From Candidatus Pacearchaeota archaeon (GTDB taxonomy: Archaea > Nanobdellota > Nanobdellia > Pacearchaeales > GW2011-AR1): a DNA stretch of 41,915 bases. The position numbers and the translations under genes are program-made. The DNA is taken from the NCBI GenBank assembly GCA_018303825.1, contig JAGVXK010000009.1, positions 1 to 41,915 of the forward strand. The letters run 5' to 3'. Within the stretch, counting starts at the first letter, position 1; each line of letters opens with the position of its first letter. This document shows positions 26,637-35,949 of the stretch, piece after piece. A model generated the notes under the pieces. That model had not been told where the DNA came from and made no database searches. It saw only the letters and a list, made by a program, of their open reading frames with translations.

Positions 26637-27842
26637 ATGACATACACAAACAAATTGGTCTTTCTTGTAGCTGCTTTATTGCTGGCTGTTTTTGCAGTCA
26701 GCGCTGTAAGCGCACTTGGAACCATCAATCATGTGGAAGTTAATGGTGTAGATGCTGCGGGCGGAGTTGTGAATGTTGCTTCTTTCGCTGGCGATGTTTT
26801 GCCAGTAAGAGTTGAATTCACAGCCGACCAAACAGTAGATGATGTAAGAGTAAAGGCATGGATTTCTGGCGGAAGAGAATACTCAGCCGTCACTGAAAGA
26901 TTTGATGTATTGCAAGACAGCACATACAGCAGATTAGTTTCGGTCCAAATGCCAAGCAACATTGATCCAAGTGAAAGTTTGGAATTGAATGTTGTTGTTG
27001 AAGCCAGAAATGGAGACAGTATTGAAACAACTGTCTCGATAGCTGCTCAAAGAGAATCTTATGTTGTTGATGTTTTGGACGTCGCAATGGACAGCAAAGT
27101 GAAAGCCGGAAGTTCATTAGCACTAGATATAGTGCTGAAGAACAGAGGAAGACACCTTGCTGAAGATACATTTGTTAGAGCAAGTATACCTGCATTGGGA
27201 ATAGAAGCTAAAGGATACTTTGGCGACTTATCCAGTGTTGATACTGTTGATCCTGACAAAGAAGACGCTGCTGAAAGAAGGCTAGTTTTAAGAATTCCTT
27301 CTGATGCTCCTGCTGGAGTCTACACTGTTGAAATAGAAGCTTACAATGGTGACTCAGTTACAACTACAGTAAGAAAAGTTGCTGTTGTTGGTGCTGGTGC
27401 AGACACAAGCATTGTTAGCTCTGGTTCAAGCAAGACATTTGCTGCTGGTGAGAAAGCTGTTTACAGCTTGACACTAGTAAACTCTGGAGACAAAATCAGA
27501 GTATACAGTCTTGTATTGGATACACCAACCGGTTTAACAGTTACTAGCGATGATTCAGTTTTGGCAGTCCCTGCCGGATCTAGCAGAACAGTTAAATTAG
27601 AAGTTTCAGCCGCAAAAGCTGGAAAATACAACTTTGGTGTTAACGTACACAGTGATGGAGCTCTTGTTCAGAGCGTAAACTATATGGCAAGCGTTGAAGG
27701 AAGCAAGATTGCTGGCGGAAATGCTACTGTCCTATTGACAGTCATTTTGGCTATAATCTTTGTCGTTCTTCTTGTTGTCTTAATAGTTTTGCTTACAAGA
27801 AAACCTAAGAAGTCCGAAGAGTTCGGCGAAAGCTACTACTAA
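26637..27842 (+). CDS. secreted/membrane-anchored surface protein with CARDB/NEW3-like beta domains
   Basis: Signal peptide LVFLVAALLLAVFAVSAVSA, repeated beta-rich domains, C-terminal TM VLLTVILAIIFVVLLVVLIVLLTRK. Confidence 0.7.
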   Translation: MTYTNKLVFLVAALLLAVFAVSAVSALGTINHVEVNGVDAAGGVVNVASFAGDVLPVRVEFTADQTVDDVRVKAWISGGREYSAVTERFDVLQDSTYSRLVSVQMPSNIDPSESLELNVVVEARNGDSIETTVSIAAQRESYVVDVLDVAMDSKVKAGSSLALDIVLKNRGRHLAEDTFVRASIPALGIEAKGYFGDLSSVDTVDPDKEDAAERRLVLRIPSDAPAGVYTVEIEAYNGDSVTTTVRKVAVVGAGADTSIVSSGSSKTFAAGEKAVYSLTLVNSGDKIRVYSLVLDTPTGLTVTSDDSVLAVPAGSSRTVKLEVSAAKAGKYNFGVNVHSDGALVQSVNYMASVEGSKIAGGNATVLLTVILAIIFVVLLVVLIVLLTRKPKKSEEFGESYY

Positions 27843-27982
27843 ACATAATTTTTATTTTTTTACTTTTTTAATTTAGTAGCCTTTCTTTTTTTATAAGAAA
27901 GAAGTTGTTGGATGATTCTGACTGGCTTATACACTGGCTTTAGCATAGTTATTTTTATATACACTTATTCCATTCATTATAA

Positions 27983-30892
27983 GTGGTGTATGTAAAAAAG
28001 CTGGTGATGCAGGGCTTTAAGAGCTTTGCAAAGAGGACAGAGATAATTTTTAGTATGGGGGTTAACTGCATACTTGGCGCGAATGGCAGCGGAAAATCTA
28101 ACATTGCAGATGCAATTTGCTTCGTTTTGGGAAGGAGAAGCATAAAGTCAATGAGGGCTGCAAGAGCAAGAAACTTAATATTTATGGGAAGCAAGTATAT
28201 CAAGCCATCAAGAGAAGCTTTTGTTGAGATTATTTTTGATAATACAGATAGGGGATTTAACATAGACAAAGATGAGGTTCATATTAGAAGAACGGTAAGG
28301 GTTAATGGGCAAAGCATATACAAATTAAATGGTGAAATAAAGACAAGCGCAGAGATCCTTGAAACACTTGCACAGGCAGGAATAGACCCTTACGGCTTCA
28401 ATCTGATATTGCAAGGGCAAATACAGAGCATTGTAAGAATGCACTCAGAAGACAGGAGAAAAATCATTGAGGAAGTATCAGGAATAGCCGTTTATGAATC
28501 TAGAAAGAAAAAAGCACTGCATGAGCTGGAAAAGACGGATGAAAAACTCAAAGAAATAGGTGCCATTTTAAGGGAAAGGGGAATTTTTTTAAGGAATCTT
28601 GAAAAAGAAAAGGAACAGGCAGAAAAATACAATGAGCTCCAAAGCACAGTGAAAAGAGCAAAGGCAACAATACTGCACAAGAGGAGCGAGGAAAAAAAGA
28701 GAGAAATTCATTCTATTTTAAAGTCCATTCAGGATAAAAACGAACAAAAGGAGAAAATAATAAATAGGAGAAAAAAAGTAGAAAAGGATAATCAGGTTCT
28801 TGACGAAAAAATAAATGGCATAAATAAAGAAATACAAAGAGCAACAGGAGTTGAACAGGGGGAATTGCAGGAGCAGATAGTAAATTTGAAATCGGAAATA
28901 GAGGGATTGAAGGTAAGAAAAGAGAATTATGAGAATAAAAAAACAGAAATAGAGAGGAGAATAGAACAGGTCAGTAATTCTATTCCCGAATTAGAGCAGG
29001 AAATCGAGGAATTAAAGAAAGAATCGCCTATAACAGCAAAGAAAGCAGCAGAATTGAAGGAAAAGAAGAATGAATTAACAATAATAGAAGAGGAAAGAAA
29101 AAAACTAATAGCTATAGAGTCAGAACTTAATTCTATCAAAGAAAGAAAAAATGAAAAGGAAAGACAGATTGCAAAAACAAATGCAGAATCGGAATCATTA
29201 TTAAGGCAAATAGAAGAAGAGCTTTCTAAATTGAACCATAAAACAGAAGATGAATGCATTAGAGCAATACAAAGCCAAAAGGAAAAGCTTATTGAAAAGA
29301 ATAAAGAAATCACAGGTATTGAAAAGGCACAAATTGAAAATGAAAAAATAGTGTCTGTTTCTGATTTTGAAATAAAAAGGCTTGGAGATATCAAGAATAA
29401 GCTTGACAACATAGATGTCTGCCCATTATGCCAGACAAAAATAACGGGGGATCATGTAAAACATGTTTTCAATGAAGCAGATGAAGGAATTGAGATAGCT
29501 AGAAAGAAAAAAGAAAAGGCAAATGAAGAAATTACGCGAACAATGGAGATTAAGCATAAGCTTGCTAATGAGATAAAATCAAATGAAGAGAGCATAACAA
29601 GGCTTGAATTTGAGCTGAACAAGCATAAGAATGCAAAGGAAAAACAGGAAAGATTAAAGAAAATAGTGGAAGAAGAGAAAGTATTGAAAAATGAATTGAA
29701 GAGGTTTGAAGAAAAAAGAATTAATCTTGAAAAAGCAGGAGAGGGAATAGATAGAATAGAAGAGCAATATCATAAAAAGATGCTTGAAATAGAGGAAATA
29801 TCATCCAGAAATGATGAGAATATAGACAATCTTCTTTTATACAAGCAAAGAGACCTTGAAAGTTTTAACACAATTATAAAGCAAAGCAAGAAAGGACTGA
29901 AAGAAGTTGAGGAAGATATTGAAGAGATAACATCTGCTTTAGACAAAAAGATAGATGTGCTTGATGAAAAGGAAAAGCAGGAAGAAGAATTAACAAAAAG
30001 GTTCAATAAGATGTTTCAAGAGAGAGATAAGATGCAGAAAGAAATACATAATAATAACATTAAAATGGCTGAGCTGCAAAATGAAATTCGAGCTGTTGAA
30101 GAGCAAGCAAATTATTTAAAGATTGGAAAAGCAAAAGCAGATGCTGAATTGGATGCCACAAACATGGAGTTAAGCGAGTTTGCTGGAGTTGAATTGCTTC
30201 AGGGAAGCATACAACATTTAGAGGAAAGATTGAGGAAGGCACAGGAATCGCTTTTAGTCATAGGAAATATAAACATGAGAGCATTGCAAGTATATCAAGA
30301 GGTTAAGAAAGAGTATGATATTGTTCAAGATAAAGCAGGTACAATTGAAAAAGAAAAGATTGAGATTTTGAAAATTATAGAAGAAGTAGATAAGAAAAAG
30401 ACAAGAGAATTTATGAAGACATTCAAAGGAATAAATGCTCTTTTCTCTGAAAATTTTGCAAAACTATCTGCAAAGGGGCATGCTTATCTTGAAATTGAGA
30501 ATCAGGAAGATATATTCGCTGGAGGAATCAATATAATCGTAAAGCTTGCAAAGGGAAAGTACTTCGATGTGACTTCTCTTTCTGGCGGAGAGCAAACACT
30601 TGTCGCCCTGTCCTTGCTGTTTGCCATACAGGAGTTCAAACCGTATCACTTCTATATATTCGATGAAATTGATGCCGCCCTTGATAAAAGAAACTCGGAA
30701 AGGCTTGCTGCTTTATTAAACCAGTACATGAAATCAGGGCAGTATATTGTTATAACTCACAATGATGCCATTATTCTAAACAACAACCTATTATACGGCG
30801 CAAGCATGCAAGAAGGAGTTTCAAAGGTTCTTTCATGGAAGGTTAGCAGGGACAATCCTGAGCAGGCAGCAACTGAAATCAATAAGACTTAG
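27983..30892 (+). CDS. smc: SMC-family chromosome segregation ATPase with central CPLC hook
   Basis: MVYVKKLVMQGFKSF...LGANGSGKSNIADAICFVLG; LSGGEQTLVALSLLFAIQEFKPYHFYIFDEIDAALD; coiled coil; CPLCQTKI at residue 480 of 969. Confidence 0.9.
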   Translation: MVYVKKLVMQGFKSFAKRTEIIFSMGVNCILGANGSGKSNIADAICFVLGRRSIKSMRAARARNLIFMGSKYIKPSREAFVEIIFDNTDRGFNIDKDEVHIRRTVRVNGQSIYKLNGEIKTSAEILETLAQAGIDPYGFNLILQGQIQSIVRMHSEDRRKIIEEVSGIAVYESRKKKALHELEKTDEKLKEIGAILRERGIFLRNLEKEKEQAEKYNELQSTVKRAKATILHKRSEEKKREIHSILKSIQDKNEQKEKIINRRKKVEKDNQVLDEKINGINKEIQRATGVEQGELQEQIVNLKSEIEGLKVRKENYENKKTEIERRIEQVSNSIPELEQEIEELKKESPITAKKAAELKEKKNELTIIEEERKKLIAIESELNSIKERKNEKERQIAKTNAESESLLRQIEEELSKLNHKTEDECIRAIQSQKEKLIEKNKEITGIEKAQIENEKIVSVSDFEIKRLGDIKNKLDNIDVCPLCQTKITGDHVKHVFNEADEGIEIARKKKEKANEEITRTMEIKHKLANEIKSNEESITRLEFELNKHKNAKEKQERLKKIVEEEKVLKNELKRFEEKRINLEKAGEGIDRIEEQYHKKMLEIEEISSRNDENIDNLLLYKQRDLESFNTIIKQSKKGLKEVEEDIEEITSALDKKIDVLDEKEKQEEELTKRFNKMFQERDKMQKEIHNNNIKMAELQNEIRAVEEQANYLKIGKAKADAELDATNMELSEFAGVELLQGSIQHLEERLRKAQESLLVIGNINMRALQVYQEVKKEYDIVQDKAGTIEKEKIEILKIIEEVDKKKTREFMKTFKGINALFSENFAKLSAKGHAYLEIENQEDIFAGGINIIVKLAKGKYFDVTSLSGGEQTLVALSLLFAIQEFKPYHFYIFDEIDAALDKRNSERLAALLNQYMKSGQYIVITHNDAIILNNNLLYGASMQEGVSKVLSWKVSRDNPEQAATEINKT

Positions 30893-31088
30893 CAATAGCC
30901 TTTAGAAAAGCCTAGGGAAAGCAAGGTGCTAAAGCAAAAGAATTAAACATAATGAAAGGCAATGGTAATAAATTCAAATATTATATATAGCTTATATTGG
31001 TTTTATCATATATCTGCTGGTTATTAGTGTGCATTCTAATTAACAAATCTAAAAGTTTAAAAAACACTCTTCGCAAGTATATTTTGTC

Positions 31089-31115
31089 TGCCCAAATCGT
31101 ATAACGGCTAGTACA
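31089..31115 (+). repeat. Copy of tRNA-Asp 5' half
   Basis: TGCCCAAATCGTATAACGGCTAGTACA identical (27 nt) to 31746-31772. Confidence 0.9.
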
Positions 31116-31144
31116 TGATAATAAAGGTACGAATATACTAACTC

Positions 31145-31369
31145 CTAAATCAGCTTCTCAAAATCTTCTCTAGACAATTTGACTTGCTTTAATATCTCCA
31201 ACAAAAGCCCAGGTCCAAGATCTTCATTTCCATGAACAGGTACTACCGTTCTTCTTCCATCAAGATGTTTAAACCTTACATGACTTCCCTTTCCATATAC
31301 TTTCTCAAATCCAAGTTTTTCTAATATTTTACACATCTCTTTTCCAGAAACCTTAGAAAGCTTTGTCAT
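31145..31369 (-). CDS. hicA: HicA-family toxin
   Basis: VSGKEMCKILEKLGFEKVYGKGSHVRFKHLDGRRTVVPVHGNEDLGPGLLLEILKQVKLS. Confidence 0.9.
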   Translation of the reverse strand: MTKLSKVSGKEMCKILEKLGFEKVYGKGSHVRFKHLDGRRTVVPVHGNEDLGPGLLLEILKQVKLSREDFEKLI

Positions 31370-31372
31370 TTT

Positions 31373-31588
31373 TTAACTGGTAGCTACTTCGACTCTTTGA
31401 ATGCCTACAAACTTCATGGGCTTTATAATCTCTTTTCCGTCTGCTTCTAAACAAACCTCTATTGCTTCTTTTATCCTTTCAAGCACTTGCTGGATTGTTT
31501 TGCCCTGTGTGTGGCACCCCTGAATTTCAGGAACACTGGCCACAAACCATCCTTCTTCATCCTTTTCAATTATTACATTATATTCCAT
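31373..31588 (-). CDS. hicB: HicB-family antitoxin
   Basis: MEYNVIIEKDEEGWFVASVPEIQGCHTQGKTIQQVLERIKEAIEVCLE. Confidence 0.9.
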   Translation of the reverse strand: MEYNVIIEKDEEGWFVASVPEIQGCHTQGKTIQQVLERIKEAIEVCLEADGKEIIKPMKFVGIQRVEVATS

Positions 31589-31746
31589 GTTTTCTCAAAT
31601 CAATTTCAATTTAAATACCTTTCTAAATACAAGTTTTTTTTGAGTTTTGATAAAATACTTAAAGTATCAATCTTATTTTTTGTCCGAAGAAAATCTTAAA
31701 ATAAACATTTAAAAACCACAAAACTTAAATCATTTTATCATTAAAT

Positions 31747-31818
31747 GCCCAAATCGTATAACGGCTAGTACACAACCCTGTCGCGGTTGAGACCCGGGTT
31801 CAATTCCCGGTTTGGGCG
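31747..31818 (+). tRNA. tRNA-Asp (anticodon GTC)
   Basis: Acceptor GCCCAAA/TTTGGGC, anticodon arm CAACC-CTGTCGC-GGTTG, T arm CCGGGTTCAATTCCCGG. Confidence 0.93.
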
Positions 31819-31903
31819 TGTATCATTCTGGAGTAATAACAAATTAGAAAGATTTATAAAGGGCAAGACGCCCCTAAAAATATAAGAAAATTATAACTTT
31901 ATT

Positions 31904-32059
31904 ATGATGGCAAAAAAAGAATATACTATCAGAAAAAAAATCGCAAGTCAAGGAGAAAACTCAATTATAGTCATACCTAAGCTATTAAGAGACGAGTTAA
32001 AACCCCACACTATTGTCGAAATAAATATCCAAATTTTAGAGGAGACAATTTCAAAATGA
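31904..32059 (+). CDS. AbrB/SpoVT-like small DNA-binding protein (51 aa)
   Basis: MMAKKEYTIRKKIASQGENSIIVIPKLLRDELKPHTIVEINIQILEETISK; stop overlaps the next start codon. Confidence 0.55.
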   Translation: MMAKKEYTIRKKIASQGENSIIVIPKLLRDELKPHTIVEINIQILEETISK

Positions 32060-33057
32060 AAAACGAAACTGTTCATAGAATCTTGTATGCTCCCCCAAGA
32101 GGAATAGGTGATATGATATTTTCATTACCTCTGCTTCATTCTTTAAGAGGAGCATATCCTCAAGCGAGTATTCATGTTCCAATGCCAAGAGATAAAGAGG
32201 GGATTTTAAGATTAATTGGATTTCTAAAAAACACTCCAAGATATTTACCAAAACCTTCTGAAGACTCCTTAGCAAACGATAGATGGCAGGCATCAGTAAG
32301 AGGAGATACAAAAGAAAAATATAGATTAGAAAAATTAATTTATGAGAAATATTTAGAAGGTCAAGAATTCGATTTAGCATTAATTCCTAAAGATTTTACT
32401 ATAGATAGTATAACCTGTCCAGAGCAAGTTTGCGAGAGAGATTTAAGAGATGCAGGATTCCCTACAGATGGAAAACACATGGTTGATAGATTTTTAGGAT
32501 TTGTAGATTATTTGAAGATTCCAAGAGTGATGAGTTTTGATTTAGCAGTTGACAAACAAAAAGATGCGACTCTAAATTCTGGTTGGAGATTGCAGAGCGA
32601 TAGACCCTATGTTGTTTTGAATCTTGGGGCAAGTTTAGGTAGAAAAGTTTGGAACGATAAAGGTTATAGTGAAACAGCATCTTGGTGTCTTGATAATGGA
32701 TTAACTGTAGTTTTAGTCGGAGATAAAGACTCTTTTGATATGGCATCAAGAATAGAAAGAGAAGAGGGGAGAGTATTTAATACAGTTTTAAGACAAGGTT
32801 ATGCTTTTGATTTAGAAAACTTTGCTCGTCTTGCTTTTAAAGCAGGAGCAGTTGTAAGTCCTGATACGGGGGTTTTACATATAGCTGATGCTGTTGGTGC
32901 AAAAGTAATCGGATTATATAGTGCAACTTCTCCAGCAAAATATGCCCCCTATAATAATCGACTAAATGTTATTTCAAGATATGGCAGTGACCAGAATGTC
33001 CAGAATATACCTTCAAGGGAAGTAATTAAAAAGATTGAGGAGGTTGTCCAAAAATGA
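32056..33057 (+). CDS. Glycosyltransferase family 9 (heptosyltransferase-like)
   Basis: APPRGIGDMIFSLPLLHSLRGAYPQASIHV; VLNLGASLGRKVWNDKGYSE; VVSPDTGVLHIADAVGAKVIGLYSATSPAKYAPY. Confidence 0.85.
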   Translation: MKNETVHRILYAPPRGIGDMIFSLPLLHSLRGAYPQASIHVPMPRDKEGILRLIGFLKNTPRYLPKPSEDSLANDRWQASVRGDTKEKYRLEKLIYEKYLEGQEFDLALIPKDFTIDSITCPEQVCERDLRDAGFPTDGKHMVDRFLGFVDYLKIPRVMSFDLAVDKQKDATLNSGWRLQSDRPYVVLNLGASLGRKVWNDKGYSETASWCLDNGLTVVLVGDKDSFDMASRIEREEGRVFNTVLRQGYAFDLENFARLAFKAGAVVSPDTGVLHIADAVGAKVIGLYSATSPAKYAPYNNRLNVISRYGSDQNVQNIPSREVIKKIEEVVQK

Positions 33058-33686
33058 AATTAGAAGAAATAACTGCGAGACATGAACATCCTATCATTGG
33101 GATAATTGGAGCTACATCTCCTTTGCCTGATTATGACGGCGATGATGCTTATAGACTGGGTTATGAACTTAGACAAGTTGTAGACAATAAGGGAAGTTTA
33201 TTCACGGGGGGGGTTTCGGGTGTCGGTATTGATGTATACAGAGGAATAGTGGATTATTGTTTGGGGAAAGATGTAGATGATAAATTCTTTGTTCTATTTC
33301 CTAATATGGACCTTGAACCTCCACAAGAATATTTTAAACTTGCTGGAAAAACAAAAAATAGAGTTTTAAGAGTAGAAAAAGTAGGTCAGGATATGGAAGA
33401 AAGAAGGTCTTATGTTGGAGCAGTGGCTGATTTATTAGTCTTAGTTAATGGTTCAGTTGGAACAATTGACGAAGCATTAAAAGGCTTATTTTTAGGAAAA
33501 CAAGTTATTTGTTTACAAAATTCTGGAGGAGCTTCAGATGTTCTCTCAAGATTTAAAAAAGGAGAGATTGAGATTCCGTTAAATGTAGATAGAGAATTGA
33601 TAAAACCTTTTGATTCAATAAGTGAAATAGTAAATTATTTATCAAACAATGCATTATATAATGAAGGAGCTGAAAGTAAAAAATGA
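33054..33686 (+). CDS. SLOG/LOG-like Rossmannoid nucleotide-binding protein
   Basis: PIIGIIGATSP...GSLFTGGVSGVGIDVYRGIVDYC; VADLLVLVNGSVGTIDEALKGLFLGKQVICL. Confidence 0.7.
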   Translation: MKLEEITARHEHPIIGIIGATSPLPDYDGDDAYRLGYELRQVVDNKGSLFTGGVSGVGIDVYRGIVDYCLGKDVDDKFFVLFPNMDLEPPQEYFKLAGKTKNRVLRVEKVGQDMEERRSYVGAVADLLVLVNGSVGTIDEALKGLFLGKQVICLQNSGGASDVLSRFKKGEIEIPLNVDRELIKPFDSISEIVNYLSNNALYNEGAESKK

Positions 33687-34774
33687 CAAATTTAGAAGAG
33701 ATTTTCAGAGATAAATATGCAGACCTTTTAGGTAGTGGTAAAAAGAAAAAGCCAAAAAAGGATTTGCTTGCTGAAGATGATAGATTAAGGCAGAAGTATA
33801 GGGATTTAGGTATTGATTTAGGTGAACCAAAAGAACTAAGAGAAGAAGATGATGATTTAAGAATTAGATTGCCCAAGAAAAAAGGAAAATATGGAGAATT
33901 AGAAGATTTGGGGAGTTCTGTAGGTCTATTGTCAAAATACTTGATTAAAAAACTCATTAAAGATAATATTTATGAAAATAAAAATATAATTTTAAAGAAT
34001 AATAAATACTTCGATTTAAAAAAGGAATTTAAGGAAGAGATTATTAAAAATTACAATATTTTAAACATTATAAGTAATAATTTTAGTAAGATTCAATCTA
34101 CACCATTAGGACTTAATTTAACTTTAGGAGATTCTGCCTCAATTAATGCAGATAACATCGGAGAATTTGCATTACCAATAGTTGAATATATACATCAGAC
34201 TCAACCCGACTTTGTAGTAGCAAGTGATAGGGGAGCAAGATTATTAGGTCTTGCAGTATTCAGATTGCATAAAAGGTTATACGGAAGATTTCCAACTGCT
34301 GATGGGACAATTAGGTTTAGAAGATTTAGTAAGAGCAATACTCAAGAAGCTACTGAAAAGCATATACAACCATTAGTAGATGAGATATTAGCATGCAAAA
34401 AGAAACCAACTGTTTTAGTATTAGATGACTGGGTTTGTTCTGGAGGCACAAAAAGATTAGCTCAAAATGTGTTAGATAAATTAGGTAAGGGAAAGATTAA
34501 AATAAAGTTTGGAGTTTTAGTTGGTGCTGGAGCTGATGTTTCAGGTCATAGTGGGCAAACATCTGGTTTTGCTGGTGTTACTGACTGGAGAGATTACTCA
34601 GATATAATCGGAGTTAGATATGGTAAAGATAATTGGGGTTCTACAGGAATAAAAGCGCAACCAGTGAGAAGCGAACAAGCAAGAGATTATAGAAAAAGAA
34701 TGTATGAGGGTATTGATAAATTAGTTGATAGAATTGCTGAAGAAGGAAAAGAAGCAGTTATGGCTAAACATTAA
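33683..34774 (+). CDS. Phosphoribosyltransferase-like protein with charged N-terminal extension
   Basis: PDFVVASDRGARLLGLAVFRL; PRPP-loop-like PTVLVLDDWVCSGGTKRLAQNVL. Confidence 0.65.
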   Translation: MTNLEEIFRDKYADLLGSGKKKKPKKDLLAEDDRLRQKYRDLGIDLGEPKELREEDDDLRIRLPKKKGKYGELEDLGSSVGLLSKYLIKKLIKDNIYENKNIILKNNKYFDLKKEFKEEIIKNYNILNIISNNFSKIQSTPLGLNLTLGDSASINADNIGEFALPIVEYIHQTQPDFVVASDRGARLLGLAVFRLHKRLYGRFPTADGTIRFRRFSKSNTQEATEKHIQPLVDEILACKKKPTVLVLDDWVCSGGTKRLAQNVLDKLGKGKIKIKFGVLVGAGADVSGHSGQTSGFAGVTDWRDYSDIIGVRYGKDNWGSTGIKAQPVRSEQARDYRKRMYEGIDKLVDRIAEEGKEAVMAKH

Positions 34775-34917
34775 CCAAAATAATTCTGAATAACAATTCA
34801 ATTTCGATAATTCTATAAAGTTGGCTTTTAGTTAAACAGATATTTATAGTAACATTTAATCAAATGGTCATTGTTTATTCTTAATTTTTACACATATTAC
34901 CCCAAATTTCAATTAGT

Positions 34918-34930
34918 CCGGTTTGGGCGT
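34918..34930 (+). repeat. tRNA-Asp 3'-end fragment (attR-like)
   Basis: CCGGTTTGGGCGT identical to the 3' end of tRNA-Asp at 31807-31819. Confidence 0.7.
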
Positions 34931-34999
34931 AATACTATTTTGCGATTAGAGAAAGTTTTATATACATTGCATTATTGGCTTAATAAAGAGGTGCAAATA

Positions 35000-35194
35000 A
35001 TGGCAAAGAAAGGTTTACTTGAAGTAGTGCTTTGGATTGTTGGTGTGATTGTTTCCTTGGCTGTAGGATTCGGAATGATTTCTGGAACTTTAACTGTTCC
35101 ATTTGTTCAGTCAGTTGTTCCTGTAGCTGGATGGATTGTAGTGATAGGAACAGTCATCGGAGTAATTGCCGCTATAATAAAAGCTATAAAATAA
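35000..35194 (+). CDS. small two-TM membrane protein (64 aa; track start 34871 too early)
   Basis: MAKKGLLEVVLWIVGVIVSLAVGFGMISGTLTVPFVQSVVPVAGWIVVIGTVIGVIAAIIKAIK. Confidence 0.7.
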   Translation: MAKKGLLEVVLWIVGVIVSLAVGFGMISGTLTVPFVQSVVPVAGWIVVIGTVIGVIAAIIKAIK

Positions 35195-35359
35195 ATAGAT
35201 TATTTATTTCTTTTTTTATTTTTTATATTTGGCAATTTCTTCCTGTTCAATTCCCAGTAAAGTCCACTTCTGGCGTAATTGAGTTTTAGAAAGATAATTA
35301 TACCTGATTTTCCTTATGTTTTTATGTCCAAGGAGAGTATACTGAAAAGGGAAAATAGA

Positions 35360-35476
35360 ATGGCAAGAAGAAAAAAAGCCATAGCAAATGATGAATGTCC
35401 TAATTGTGGCGTTAAATTAAGAGACAAATGGCGTGGCGGAGGGATGTATTGCCCGAAGTGCAACTGGGAAAAATAA
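35360..35476 (+). CDS. zinc-ribbon micropeptide (38 aa)
   Basis: MARRKKAIANDECPNCGVKLRDKWRGGGMYCPKCNWEK. Confidence 0.55.
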   Translation: MARRKKAIANDECPNCGVKLRDKWRGGGMYCPKCNWEK

Positions 35477-35532
35477 ATTAAATTCATTGTGTGGGCTTAT
35501 AAAAAAACTTAAACATAAAAGAGAGGAAGTGG

Positions 35533-35871
35533 TTATTTATTTAGTTCTTTCTTTAGATATTGCCTATGCAGAAACATCATTAACCCCTGATTTGGCAGCC
35601 AATGGGGGCATACATTATTGGGCATGACATTTAAATAATTTTGAGCTGATTTTGGATTGCCGCAATGCCACATTCTTTCCCTTACAAATACACAATATTC
35701 GCAACAAATTGGAAATTTAAGCGGCCGATAACTTCTATTAAGTTCTTTTCGCCATATTCTCTCCGATTCTTTCTTTATGCCCCTATATTCTGTAGATTCG
35801 ACAACAGCTTCAGGGAATTCTACGATGCCTCTTAGCCTTATCTTGTCAGCTAATTGAACTCGTATGTCCAT
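35533..35871 (-). CDS. Cys-rich hypothetical protein (112 aa)
   Basis: FPICCEYCVFVRERMWHCGNPKS...NNVCPHW, likely metal-binding. Confidence 0.6.
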   Translation of the reverse strand: MDIRVQLADKIRLRGIVEFPEAVVESTEYRGIKKESERIWRKELNRSYRPLKFPICCEYCVFVRERMWHCGNPKSAQNYLNVMPNNVCPHWLPNQGLMMFLHRQYLKKELNK

Positions 35872-35949
35872 TTGATTAGTAAAAAGATACCTTTTAAATA
35901 GATTTATGCAAAATAAACATTATTTCCTTTTCCTGAGTAGATTTATAAA

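Noticed and set aside
28927-29412. 161-aa Ser/Phe-rich minus-strand ORF
   Set aside because: Antisense of the SMC coiled coil; low-complexity shadow ORF.
31089-31115. Split (trans-spliced) tRNA-Asp 5' half
   Set aside because: An intact tRNA-Asp lies 630 bp downstream and no matching 3' half with a trans-splicing helix was seen; treated as a duplication instead.
32051-32380. 109-aa minus-strand ORF
   Set aside because: Antisense to the GT9 gene, hydrophobic shadow ORF with no independent support.
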